A stretch of 16,441 bases of DNA, taken from the NCBI GenBank assembly GCA_964245885.1, contig CAXTOX010000089.1:1-16441 (forward strand), read 5' to 3'. How positions within the stretch are numbered: the first letter of the stretch is position 1; every line of letters starts with the position of its first letter. Positions 1-6,714 of this stretch are shown piece after piece. This stretch comes from CAHJWO01 sp964245885. Lineage in GTDB: Bacteria; Verrucomicrobiota; Verrucomicrobiia; Chthoniobacterales; SZAS-18. A program made the translations under genes and the position numbers. The notes under the pieces are model-generated. The model saw nothing but the letters and a program-made list of their open reading frames with translations. It had not been told where the DNA came from and did not search any database.

Positions 1-342
1 GCGTACGACTTCGTGTTCTGCTCGCTGGCGCTGCACCATTTCGCCGAGGAGGACGCCCGGCGGCTGCTGCGGCGGGCACGGGAACTCGCGCGGCGCGCCG
101 TGCTGATCGCCGATCTCGAACGCAGCCGTCTGGCCCAGGCAGGCGTGTGGCTGCTGACCGCCGTGCTTTACCGCGAACCGATGACCCGGGAGGACGCCCG
201 CATCTCCGTGCGGCGGGCGTTCAGCTACCGGGAGATGGACGCGCTCGCCCGCCAGGCGGGGTGGGGGGACTTCCGGCAGCGGCGCTTTCCGGTGGCGCGC
301 CAAGCGATCTGGACGGAGGGCATGCCTGGTTCCATCGGCTAA
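1..342 (+). CDS. Class I SAM-dependent methyltransferase, C-terminal part (5' truncated by window)
   Basis: The frame is open from base 1 and ends at TAA 340-342, giving 113 visible residues; the start lies outside the window. The opening segment, FVFCSLALHHF followed by a run of Arg/Ala/Leu in ARRLLRRARELARRAVLIADL, matches the central part of Methyltransf_11/25-type enzymes: the 'LHHF' turn after motif II, then the strand carrying 'VLIADL'. The C-terminal part (FSYREMDALARQAGW) looks like the usual end of the fold, where an 'F/T-x-x-E-h-x-x-L-h-x-x-A-G-F/W' helix precedes the last strands. The SAM-binding glycine motif would be upstream and cannot be checked. The substrate is unknown. The family is fairly sure; the specific role is not. 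A repeat element starts directly after the stop codon. Confidence 0.72.
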   Translation, partial: AYDFVFCSLALHHFAEEDARRLLRRARELARRAVLIADLERSRLAQAGVWLLTAVLYREPMTREDARISVRRAFSYREMDALARQAGWGDFRQRRFPVARQAIWTEGMPGSIG

Positions 343-418
343 AGCGTTTTCCGGTTGCTCGTAGAGTGTTCAACCCTGCTAGGGCTGGGAGGACTTCACA
401 CGCGAACGAAAACGCTGT
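343..418 (+). repeat. Dispersed hairpin repeat, copy A, bounded by a 9-bp inverted repeat
   Basis: Directly after the methyltransferase stop, AGCGTTTTC (343-351) pairs perfectly with GAAAACGCT (408-416). Inside lies a small CCCT-GCT-AGGG hairpin (374-384) followed by a conserved tail. Bases 374-418 match the reverse complement of 16254-16299 at about 39 of 46 aligned positions, so this is a repeat present at both ends of the window in opposite orientation. It may also serve as a transcript end for the methyltransferase gene, but there is no U-tract. I see no further gene in the rest of the 343-579 gap. Confidence 0.6.
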
Positions 419-565
419 AAATTCCTCTGGAAGGGAAGGTCGGATCATCGGCACGCTCATCCGAACCATAATAGGGAGCGGCTCGGAGAACCATCAGGAC
501 CTTCGTGGACGACCGGCCGCAACGGCCTGTCCGGACGCTTTCCTTTCCGCGACCGGCTCTCGCAT

Positions 566-571
566 GTAGAC
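566..571 (+). promoter_or_regulatory. Possible -10 element (TAGACT) just upstream of the MFS GTG start
   Basis: TAGACT lies 8 nt before GTG 580 and fits a TANNNT -10 box. If it is used, the transcript would begin almost at the start codon, i.e. leaderless. No convincing -35 box is visible, and there is no Shine-Dalgarno sequence before GTG 580. This is weak evidence. Confidence 0.22.
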
Positions 572-579
572 TTGCCTCC

Positions 580-2031
580 GTGTCCGGCGAGAAGCTCCCA
601 CCACCCCTGCCGCCCCGGCCTAACCTCGTGCTCGGCATCTGCTGTCTGAGCCTTCTACTGGTGGGGATGGATGTGACCATCGTCAACGTCGCGTTGCCGG
701 CCATCCAGCACGATCTCCGGGCGACGCTCCCGGGCCTCCAATGGGTCATCGACGCCTACACGCTCGTCATCGCGAGCTTGCTGATGCTGGCGGGCTCCAT
801 GGCGGATCGCTTCGGCCGGCGGCGGGTTTTCCAGATCGGCTTGTCCCTGTTCACCCTGGGGTCGCTGTTGTGCAGCGTCGCGCCGAGCATCGAGGGCCTG
901 ATCGCCTTCCGCGCGGTCCAGGGCTTGGGCGCGACCATGCTCAACCCGGTGGCCATGGCGATCATCACCGACACTTTCCAGGAACCGAAAGCCCGGGCGC
1001 GGGCCATCGGTTTCTGGGGGGCGACGGCGGGGGTTTCCCTGGCTCTGGGGCCGTTGCTGGGCGGGGCGTTGACGCAGAGCCTCGGCTGGCGCGCCATTTT
1101 CTGGATCAACCTGCCAATCGGCGTGGCGGCGATGGTGCTGGCGGCCCGGTTCGTCCCCGAGTTAAAGGCCGCGCGGGCCCGGCCGGTAGACCCGGTGGGC
1201 CAAGTGCTGATCATCGTGGCGCTCGCCTGCCTGACCTACGCGGTGATCGAAGGACCGCGCGCGGGCTGGTCCTCGGGACTCATCGTAGGCTTGTTCGCGG
1301 CGTCGGGGCTGGCTCTGGCGCTGCTGCTGGTCTACGAACCGCGCCGCCCGGACCCGCTGGTCGACCTGCGTTTTTTCGGCAGCGTGCCGTTTTGCAGCGC
1401 CACCTTGGTTGCCGTCTGCGCGTTTGCGACCTTCGCCGGGTTCCTGTTTCTCAACGCTTTGTACTTGCAGCAGGTACGCGGCTTGTCTGCCTTTCACGCC
1501 GGGCTGTGCACGCTGCCGCTGGCCTTGATGACGATGGTCTGCGCGCCGGTGTCCGGGCGGTTGGTGGGACGGTACGGCACCCGTCCGTCCCTGTTGACCG
1601 CGGGGACGGGCATCCTCGTCAGCACCCTGCTGCTGACCACTCTGACGAATGACACGCCGCTGCCCCTGTTGCTGCTGGCCTACGTGATCTTCGGCCTCGG
1701 TTTCGGCATGGTCAATCCACCCATCACCCAAACCGCCGTTTCGGGGATGCCCAAGGCGCAGGCCGGGGTTGCCGCAGCGGTCGCGTCGACCAGCCGGCAG
1801 GTGGGTGCGTCTTTGGGCGTGGCCATCGGCGGCACGGTCGCGGGCGTGAGCCGGGCAGGCGGGGGGAACTTCGCGCTGGCGACCCACCCGGTCTGGTGGA
1901 TGATGGCCGGCTGCGGAGGGATGATCCTGCTGGTGGGCTGGGCGTCGAACACGTCGTGGGCGCAAGCTTCCACGCGCCGGGTAGCGCATCTGCTGACAAC
2001 CCCGCCGGAAGGAGTGCTTCAGGTCACCTGA
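580..2031 (+). CDS. MFS transporter, DHA2 family (14-TM, EmrB/QacA-like drug or solute exporter)
   Basis: The 483-residue inner-membrane protein has about 14 hydrophobic helices, the usual number for the DHA2 (EmrB/QacA) drug:H+ antiporter family. Visible family motifs are the first helix and loop with DVTIVNVALPAIQHDL, motif A in the loop after TM2 (GSMADRFGRRRVF, about residues 72-84), and the TM5 antiporter motif C region (GATAGVSLALGPLLGG) followed by LGWRAIFWINLPIG. The frame is also open to GTG 505, but the extra 25 residues (Arg/Pro-rich, with a Cys) do not resemble the family N-terminus, so GTG 580 is preferred. No EmrA-like membrane-fusion partner is present nearby. The glycosyltransferase gene follows 48 bp downstream in the same direction and may be cotranscribed. 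The substrate cannot be told from sequence. Confidence 0.9.
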   Translation: MSGEKLPPPLPPRPNLVLGICCLSLLLVGMDVTIVNVALPAIQHDLRATLPGLQWVIDAYTLVIASLLMLAGSMADRFGRRRVFQIGLSLFTLGSLLCSVAPSIEGLIAFRAVQGLGATMLNPVAMAIITDTFQEPKARARAIGFWGATAGVSLALGPLLGGALTQSLGWRAIFWINLPIGVAAMVLAARFVPELKAARARPVDPVGQVLIIVALACLTYAVIEGPRAGWSSGLIVGLFAASGLALALLLVYEPRRPDPLVDLRFFGSVPFCSATLVAVCAFATFAGFLFLNALYLQQVRGLSAFHAGLCTLPLALMTMVCAPVSGRLVGRYGTRPSLLTAGTGILVSTLLLTTLTNDTPLPLLLLAYVIFGLGFGMVNPPITQTAVSGMPKAQAGVAAAVASTSRQVGASLGVAIGGTVAGVSRAGGGNFALATHPVWWMMAGCGGMILLVGWASNTSWAQASTRRVAHLLTTPPEGVLQVT

Positions 2032-2079
2032 ATAAGCTGACCCGCGGCGCCGTCCAGGATTGCTGGCTTTTGCATCGTG

Positions 2080-3246
2080 ATGAACCGACCTTCCCCGGCT
2101 GGCGAAACCATTTTTCTGGCCAGCGGGTTCGCCGCCAAGTACCGGCAGGGCGGCGGCAACTTCTCCGTGCCCCTCCAGTGGGCGGTCGCTCTCCAACGTC
2201 TCGAGCGCGATTTCGTCTGGCTGGAGATCCTGCCCGCTTCGGAGGACCCCGCGCAGGACCGCGCTTGCATCCGGTCCTTCCGCGAACGGCTCCGGCAGCA
2301 CGGCCTGGAGGACCGTTATTGCCTGCTCCACCAACGCCCCGCCGCCGACGCGCACGACCTGGACACGATGCGCCCGCTGGGCATGAGCCGCCAGGAGTTG
2401 AACGAGCGGCTCGCTGGGCCGAACACGCTCTTGAACCTGAGCTACTCGATCCATCCGCCGTTCCTGTTGCGTTTTGAAAAACGCCTCCTCTGCGACCTGG
2501 ACCCGAGCGAATTTGGCTACTGGATGAGCAGCGTGGAGATGGGCCAGTCCACGCACCACGAGTTTTGGACCATCGGTCTCAACTGCCACGCGCGCGACTG
2601 CGGCCTGCCGACCCACGGCCTGCCGTGGAAGACGTTTCATCCGCTGGTCGACACGGTGCTCAACCAGGCCCGGCCGCGGCCGCCGCAGGGGGCGTTCACG
2701 ACGGTAGGCCAGTGGTACTGGCGTAATAACCTGATGCTCGACGGTGCCACGCCGGATCTGTCGAAACGCGCCAAGTTCGAGCCGTTCCTGACGCTGCCCC
2801 GGCTCGTCCCGGCGGCGCGGATGGAACTGGCCGTCAACCTCGGGCCGGACCCTGCCGCTGAGCGCGCCCGGCTCGAAGGCCACGGCTGGCGGCTGCGCGA
2901 TCCGCACGCGGTGGCGTCGTCGCCGTCGGTGTACCGGCGTTACCTGCGCGGCGCGCTGGCAGAGTTCACCACGATCAAGGGTGTGGACGTGCGCTGGCGC
3001 ACGGGCTGGGTGAGCGACCGGGCGGCGGCGTTTCTGGCGACGGGGCGACCGGTCATCACGGAGGACGCGGGGGCCGGCCGGTATTTGCCCCGGGAGAGCG
3101 GATTCATGGAAATCAGCACGTTGGAAGAGGCGCGCGGGGCGGTCGAGCGGACCTTGCGCGACTGGCCGGTGCTCTCGCGGCAGGCGAGGGCGTGCGCGGA
3201 GGAGTGTTTCGAAGGCACGAAGACGTTGCGGCGGATGCTGGGGTGA
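2080..3246 (+). CDS. Uncharacterised GT-B-like glycosyltransferase family protein
   Basis: The product is 388 residues with no signal peptide or clear membrane helix, so it is probably cytosolic. The C-terminal third carries GWVSDRAAAFLATGRPVI (about residues 309-326) followed by TEDAGAG...LP and a stretch with EEARGAVERTL. This 'start guarding the donor site, acidic turn, helix' layout is typical of the nucleotide-sugar half of GT-B glycosyltransferases (GT1/GT4-like). The N-terminus has a Gly-rich turn before an aliphatic helix (GGGNFSVPLQW, about 24-34), as in the acceptor half of that fold. The middle (about 100-230) is rich in His, Cys and Trp (STHHEFWTIGLNCHARDCG) and I do not recognise it. 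GTG 2077 directly precedes ATG 2080; ATG is preferred. The acceptor and sugar are unknown. Transferase class is likely but not certain. Confidence 0.6.
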   Translation: MNRPSPAGETIFLASGFAAKYRQGGGNFSVPLQWAVALQRLERDFVWLEILPASEDPAQDRACIRSFRERLRQHGLEDRYCLLHQRPAADAHDLDTMRPLGMSRQELNERLAGPNTLLNLSYSIHPPFLLRFEKRLLCDLDPSEFGYWMSSVEMGQSTHHEFWTIGLNCHARDCGLPTHGLPWKTFHPLVDTVLNQARPRPPQGAFTTVGQWYWRNNLMLDGATPDLSKRAKFEPFLTLPRLVPAARMELAVNLGPDPAAERARLEGHGWRLRDPHAVASSPSVYRRYLRGALAEFTTIKGVDVRWRTGWVSDRAAAFLATGRPVITEDAGAGRYLPRESGFMEISTLEEARGAVERTLRDWPVLSRQARACAEECFEGTKTLRRMLG

Positions 3247-3247
3247 G

Positions 3248-3472
3248 GGCGCTGGAAGCGCCGTTGCGTGTCGCCTGCGGCGACGTTAAGGGTTGCGGTG
3301 CAGGCTGCGCCTGCGTTGCAGTGTGCGCTGCGCACACGTTGGGGCAGAGAAAAAGAGCCCGCGCAGCCCGCTGGTTTTTGCTGACGCGCCGCAGGCGCAC
3401 CGCAACGCTCCCGCAGGGAGCCCCGCAACCCGCAACGTCGCCGCGGGCGACCCAGCAGCGTGGCTCCGCCAC
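3248..3472. repeat. Array of eight short hairpins forming two inverted four-unit arms
   Basis: Eight 3-nt-loop hairpins lie in 225 bp: 3248-3262 (GGCGCT-GGA-AGCGCC), 3270-3284 (GTCGCC-TGC-GGCGAC), 3300-3314 (GCAGGC-TGC-GCCTGC), 3321-3337 (GTGTGCG-CTG-CGCACAC), 3386-3398 (GCGCC-GCA-GGCGC), 3407-3421 (GCTCCC-GCA-GGGAGC), 3437-3451 (GTCGCC-GCG-GGCGAC) and 3460-3472 (GTGGC-TCC-GCCAC). On the left, each hairpin is followed by GTTG-type linkers. On the right, the linkers are the reverse complement (CGCAAC) and come before the hairpins. The right four units are thus an inverted, diverged copy of the left four. Several reading frames stay open here only because stop codons are rare; no gene is supported between 3247 and 3549. 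A further 7-bp inverted repeat, TTTCTGC/GCAGAAA, lies at 3498-3523. Confidence 0.8.
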
Positions 3473-3549
3473 AAAAAACCTTTGCGGCCTCGCAGCCTTT
3501 CTGCTTCCATCGGGACGCAGAAAACCACCCAATCGTTCCCATCTCACGC

Positions 3550-4230
3550 ATGAAGCATCGTTTCGTCTCCGCTCTCACCCTGGCCGTCGCGACCGGGGTG
3601 TTGAGCCTCCTTACCGGTTGCACCGACACGGGCACCGGTGGCATCGGCGGCAACAGCAGTTACAACCCCGTCGCCTACAAACCCCACAACCCGGGTGCCG
3701 TCCGCGTCAAGGTCTCGCTGCAAAAACAGCAGGTCTACGTCATGGAAGGCAGCAAGCCGCTGCTCGTGGCGGCCTGCAACATCGGCATTCCGTCCAAGCC
3801 GACGCCCAAAGGCAGCTTCACCATCTACAACAAGATCCAACGCAAGCGCAGCGGCTCGTACGGCTTTTATAAGAACGGCGATACCGTCACCCCCGCCGAG
3901 GCCGGCAAGGGCCACGGCCAGTACATCGGCTACCCGATGGCGTTCTGGTGCGAATTCTCGCCGTCCTATGGCTTCCACCAGGGCTACGTGTGGCCGATCC
4001 CGCGCTCGCACGGCTGCATCCGGCTGCACAAGAACGTCGCGCCGAAGTTCTTCGCGCTCGTGCACCAGGGTACCCCGGTGAGCATCGCCGAGTCGCAGCC
4101 CGAGGACACCACCATCGGGGCAAACATCCAGAGGCCCAGCGATTACAACGACCCCGATCCGCCCGCGTCTTACACGGCGTCCGACCGGGTGTTTGAATCG
4201 CCCCCCGGCGGCGGGCTGACCCCGTATTGA
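3550..4230 (+). CDS. L,D-transpeptidase (YkuD domain) lipoprotein
   Basis: The 226-residue envelope protein begins with a lipoprotein signal peptide: MKHR, a hydrophobic stretch, then LLTGC with the lipidated Cys at 24. The frame is open further upstream, but ATG 3550 is chosen because it places this signal at the N-terminus. The YkuD catalytic domain follows a Gly/Asn-rich linker. VKVSLQKQQVYVM is the first strand, and the active site is SHGCIRL with catalytic Cys156 and its His two residues before. L,D-transpeptidases form 3-3 peptidoglycan cross-links or attach proteins to peptidoglycan; which of these applies here is not visible. The C-terminal tail (about 185-226) is Pro/Asp-rich and probably disordered. 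No Shine-Dalgarno is seen. A strong terminator at 4261-4299 ends the transcript. A second YkuD protein lies at 5816-6637. Confidence 0.9.
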   Translation: MKHRFVSALTLAVATGVLSLLTGCTDTGTGGIGGNSSYNPVAYKPHNPGAVRVKVSLQKQQVYVMEGSKPLLVAACNIGIPSKPTPKGSFTIYNKIQRKRSGSYGFYKNGDTVTPAEAGKGHGQYIGYPMAFWCEFSPSYGFHQGYVWPIPRSHGCIRLHKNVAPKFFALVHQGTPVSIAESQPEDTTIGANIQRPSDYNDPDPPASYTASDRVFESPPGGGLTPY

Positions 4231-4260
4231 CCGCGGAGATCGAGAGCCTGTTTCAACGTG

Positions 4261-4299
4261 CGCCGGGGGGACGGGTTTCGACTCGTCCCCCCGGCGTTT
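4261..4299 (+). terminator. Intrinsic terminator after the L,D-transpeptidase gene
   Basis: Bases 4261-4296 form a 36-nt hairpin: 13 perfect GC-rich pairs (CGCCGGGGGGACG with CGTCCCCCCGGCG), three more inner pairs including one G-U, and a TTCG loop. TTT follows at 4297-4299, then C. It begins 30 nt after the stop at 4230 and ends 17 nt before the ispH start, so it separates the two genes. The T-run is short, but the stem is very stable. Confidence 0.75.
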
Positions 4300-4315
4300 C
4301 TGTGCTATTTGTACC

Positions 4316-5593
4316 ATGCCAGCCGACTTCTTTTCCATGAGCAGCCCGACGACCGCCGAAGCCCCGGAGCTTTCCACCGCGCCAGAGGTGCGCAAGCGCA
4401 TCAACCTGCGGACGCCCGACATCATGGCCGCCGTCCAGGCGCAGGTGGAAACCCACTACCGCAGCGAACTCGTCGAGCGCATCCGCGCCCAAGGCGGCGT
4501 CCTGTCCGCGGCCGGGTTGACCGTGCGGCTGGCCAAGCAGTTCGGCTTTTGCTACGGCGTGGAACGCGCCATCGACCTCGCCTACGCCGCGCGCAAGAGC
4601 AAGGAATTCGCGGGCAAGCGGCTGTTTATCCTCGGCGAGATCATCCATAACCCGGAGGTCAACGCGCAGATCGCCGCGCTGGGCATCAAGAACCTGATCG
4701 GCCCCAAGCGCGAAGCCGAGGTGGACGACCTGACAGCCGACGACGTGGTGATCGTGCCGGCCTTTGGCGCGGAAGTCTCGACCGTCGAAAAGATCAAGCT
4801 GAAGGGCTGCTATATCGTGGACACGACCTGCGGCGACGTGATGAGCGTCTGGCGGCGGGTGCGCGCCTACGCGGCCGACGAGGTGACGAGCATCATCCAC
4901 GGCAAAGCGCAGCACGAGGAAACCAAGGCCACCGCCTCGCAGGCGCGCAGCAAGGCAGGGCGGGGGCATTACCTCGTCGTCCTGACGCTGGAGGAGACGG
5001 ATTACGTCTGCAATTACATCCGCCACGGCGGAGATCGGGAAGAGTTTTTGCAGAAGTTCGCCCTCGCGCATTCGGAGGGGTTCGACCCGGAGATCCATCT
5101 GAAGACCGTCGGCGTCGCCAACCAGACGACAATGCTGCGCGGGGAGACGGAAGAGGTGCAGCGGCGCATCCGGCAGGCGATCATCGACCGCTACGGGCCG
5201 GAAGGCGGCGCGCAGCGGTTCCGGTTTTTCGACACGATTTGCGGGGCGACGCAGGAGCGGCAGGATGCGCTCAAGGACATGCTCCAGCTTCCGATGAGCC
5301 TGCTGCTCGTCGTGGGCGGCTACAACAGTTCGAACACTTCGCACCTCGCGGAGATGGGGCAGGCGCAGTTGCCGACGTACTTCATCCGCGACGCGAGCCG
5401 TCTGGAGAATCAGGGCCGGATCACCCACTTCGACTTGCACGCCGGACAGGAAGTCACCAGTGAGAACTGGCTGCCGGACGGCGACATCGTTGTCGGTGTG
5501 ACCGCCGGGGCGTCGTGCCCGAATCACCTCATCGAGGAAACGATCAAACGGCTGTACGCGTTCCGCGGAGTGGACGCGACGACGCTGGCGTGA
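4316..5593 (+). CDS. ispH: 4-hydroxy-3-methylbut-2-enyl diphosphate reductase (IspH/LytB), long form
   Basis: The last enzyme of the MEP pathway: it reductively dehydroxylates HMBPP to IPP and DMAPP using a [4Fe-4S] cluster in the cytosol. All three cluster cysteines are visible: Cys79 in FGFCYGVERAI, Cys172 in DTTCGDV and Cys309 in DTICGATQERQ. The substrate-binding segments GGYNSSNTSHLAE and VTAGASCPNHLIEE are intact. At 425 residues it is much longer than E. coli IspH (about 316), with roughly 65 extra N-terminal residues and insertions, like the long forms of cyanobacteria, plants and several other phyla. The start is ATG 4316 or ATG 4337 (residue 8); neither has a Shine-Dalgarno sequence. 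The gene appears monocistronic, with a terminator upstream and a convergent gene downstream. Confidence 0.96.
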   Translation: MPADFFSMSSPTTAEAPELSTAPEVRKRINLRTPDIMAAVQAQVETHYRSELVERIRAQGGVLSAAGLTVRLAKQFGFCYGVERAIDLAYAARKSKEFAGKRLFILGEIIHNPEVNAQIAALGIKNLIGPKREAEVDDLTADDVVIVPAFGAEVSTVEKIKLKGCYIVDTTCGDVMSVWRRVRAYAADEVTSIIHGKAQHEETKATASQARSKAGRGHYLVVLTLEETDYVCNYIRHGGDREEFLQKFALAHSEGFDPEIHLKTVGVANQTTMLRGETEEVQRRIRQAIIDRYGPEGGAQRFRFFDTICGATQERQDALKDMLQLPMSLLLVVGGYNSSNTSHLAEMGQAQLPTYFIRDASRLENQGRITHFDLHAGQEVTSENWLPDGDIVVGVTAGASCPNHLIEETIKRLYAFRGVDATTLA

Positions 5594-5598
5594 CGCGC

Positions 5599-5715
5599 AG
5601 CGTTTGGAGTGCGGTGGCATGACACCGCTTTCTCCACGGCGACATGTCGCCGCTGCTTTCGGCTTTGCCGGACTAGAATCTACTCGGCCAAAGGCCAAAA
5701 CAAGCGATGTATCGC
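5599..5715. repeat. Second hairpin cluster between convergent genes
   Basis: At least five short hairpins or palindromes follow one another: 5611-5628 (GCGGTG...CACCGC), 5637-5652 (a perfect 16-nt palindrome, CGGCGACATGTCGCCG), 5660-5670 (CGGC-TTT-GCCG), 5686-5696 (GGCC-AAA-GGCC) and 5704-5715 (GCGAT-GT-ATCGC). The stems differ from one another while complementarity is kept, as in the 3248-3472 array. This looks like a dispersed Verrucomicrobia-type intergenic element (recollection, not checked). The remaining gap to 5815 contains a further repeat-like stretch (CTTGCGGCTCTGCGGGCTTT, 5783-5802) and no gene. The cluster may also act as a transcript barrier between ispH and the gene on the other strand. 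Confidence 0.6.
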
Positions 5716-5815
5716 CTTGGAAAAAGCGGTCCAGCCATAGTCGCCATCGAGTTCGACGCCGCCGTACCCGAGGCTTTTTCCCCTTGCGGCTCTGCGGGCT
5801 TTGCGCGAGACCTTC

Positions 5816-6637
5816 TCAGCGGATCACCACGGTCGTGCCGCGCGGGATGATCTCGAACAGCTTCTTCGCCACGTCCGAGGGCAGCCGTACGCACCCGTGC
5901 GACGCCGGGTAACCCGGGAGCACGCCCGCGTGCAAGCCCACCGCCGAGCACGACAGCCGCAGGAAAAAAGGCATTTTGGCGTTGTGGTACAGCGTCGAAT
6001 GCCACTCCGTGTACTTGTGCGTGACGATGTATTTCCCCGGCGGCGTGGGCTTGTCGGGCTTTCCGCTGGAGACCTTGGTGGTCAGCAGCGTCTGGCCGTC
6101 GCGCGTGACCGTGGCGAGTTGGGTGGCCAAATTTACATCCACGAAGAGCCGGGCCGCGTCGCTTGTCGGGGTGACGCCGATGAGCATTTGCATGGCCGAG
6201 GTGTCGCTGCGCTCGGCCGCGATGTCGAGCGGACGGGTGTCGGAGCGTGTGCGCGCCTCGCAGTTCGCCTTGGCCTTGATCAAAAACTGCATCGCGTCCG
6301 TCTTCCCGGCGGCGGTGGCCAGCATCAGCGCGGTGGCTCCCGGGTCCCGCAACAGCAGGCCACCGCGGGATTTCGGCGAAAACACCGTCAGCAAGGCGTC
6401 GGGCAGCGGCTGCGGCACGGGCGAGTCGACCCCCACGCCCTCATCTAGGCAGCGTTGCAAAGCGGCAAGATCGCCCGTCGCGGCGGCGACGAAATAGTCG
6501 GCCATCGGCACCACGAAGCGTGGCGTCGGAGCGGCTTCCGCGGTCTCGACCGTCACTTCCGCCTGCACCGTCGGGGCGGCAGGTAAACAGCATGCCGCGA
6601 ACGCGGTCAAACAAAGAAAAGAAAGCGAGCGAGACAT
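5816..6637 (-). CDS. Exported ankyrin-repeat / L,D-transpeptidase (YkuD) fusion
   Basis: The product is 273 residues. The N-terminus (MSRSLSFLCLTAFAACCLPA, then PTVQA before EV) is a signal peptide, probably cleaved after VQA near residue 27; FAAC is a poor lipobox. Residues about 45-160 hold around three ankyrin-like repeats (YFVAAATGDLAALQRCLDEG; GATALMLATAAGKTDAMQFL; RPLDIAAERSDTSAMQMLIG). The YkuD domain fills the C-terminus: FVDVNLATQLATVTRDGQ as the first strands, GLHAG, and the active site SHGCVRL with catalytic Cys249. It should act on peptidoglycan in the periplasm, with the ankyrin part offering a protein-binding surface (inference). It lies downstream of the Aas-like gene on the same strand, 77 bp away, with its own candidate promoter. 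An ankyrin module in front of a transpeptidase is an uncommon arrangement. Confidence 0.88.
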   Translation of the reverse strand: MSRSLSFLCLTAFAACCLPAAPTVQAEVTVETAEAAPTPRFVVPMADYFVAAATGDLAALQRCLDEGVGVDSPVPQPLPDALLTVFSPKSRGGLLLRDPGATALMLATAAGKTDAMQFLIKAKANCEARTRSDTRPLDIAAERSDTSAMQMLIGVTPTSDAARLFVDVNLATQLATVTRDGQTLLTTKVSSGKPDKPTPPGKYIVTHKYTEWHSTLYHNAKMPFFLRLSCSAVGLHAGVLPGYPASHGCVRLPSDVAKKLFEIIPRGTTVVIR

Positions 6638-6661
6638 GGGAACCGGGATTTCGAGGTGCCT

Positions 6662-6691
6662 GGTATATCAGCAGATGCCCTGCCGAGTCAA
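6662..6691 (-). promoter_or_regulatory. Candidate promoter for the ankyrin-L,D-transpeptidase gene
   Basis: Read on the minus strand, TTGACT (6686-6691) is followed after 18 nt by TATACC (6662-6667), preceded by TGA as a possible extended -10. The start codon is 24 nt beyond the -10 box. Just upstream, overlapping the Aas-like stop codon, is a small palindrome AGAAC-GTT-GTTCT (6703-6715) that could be an operator or chance. Confidence 0.4.
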
Positions 6692-6714
6692 CAGGTTGCG
6701 CGAAGAACGTTGTT

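Noticed and set aside
481..495. GCTCGGAGAACCATC resembling the arm of the 12480-12670 palindrome (GCTCGGAGAGCCATC, 12605-12619)
   Set aside because: A 14/15 match is suggestive, but such short matches are expected by chance among all pairs in a 16-kb GC-rich window, and flanking bases do not align well.
1162..2907. 581-residue open frame on the minus strand across the MFS and glycosyltransferase genes
   Set aside because: It is antisense to two clear genes, Arg/Pro/Gln-rich, and matches no family. Long open antisense frames are expected at this GC content.
3248..3472. CRISPR array
   Set aside because: Units are short hairpins with differing stems and no constant 25-40 nt repeat or unique spacers, and there are no cas genes nearby.
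3192..3872. 226-residue plus-strand frame from the glycosyltransferase end into the L,D-transpeptidase gene
   Set aside because: It crosses the hairpin array and overlaps a clear lipoprotein gene in another frame.
4253..5698. 481-residue open frame antisense to ispH
   Set aside because: ispH has all cluster cysteines and family motifs; the antisense frame has none.
5604..5912. 102-residue plus-strand frame starting in the hairpin cluster
   Set aside because: It translates repeat sequence and then runs antisense into the transpeptidase gene; no start signal or family match.
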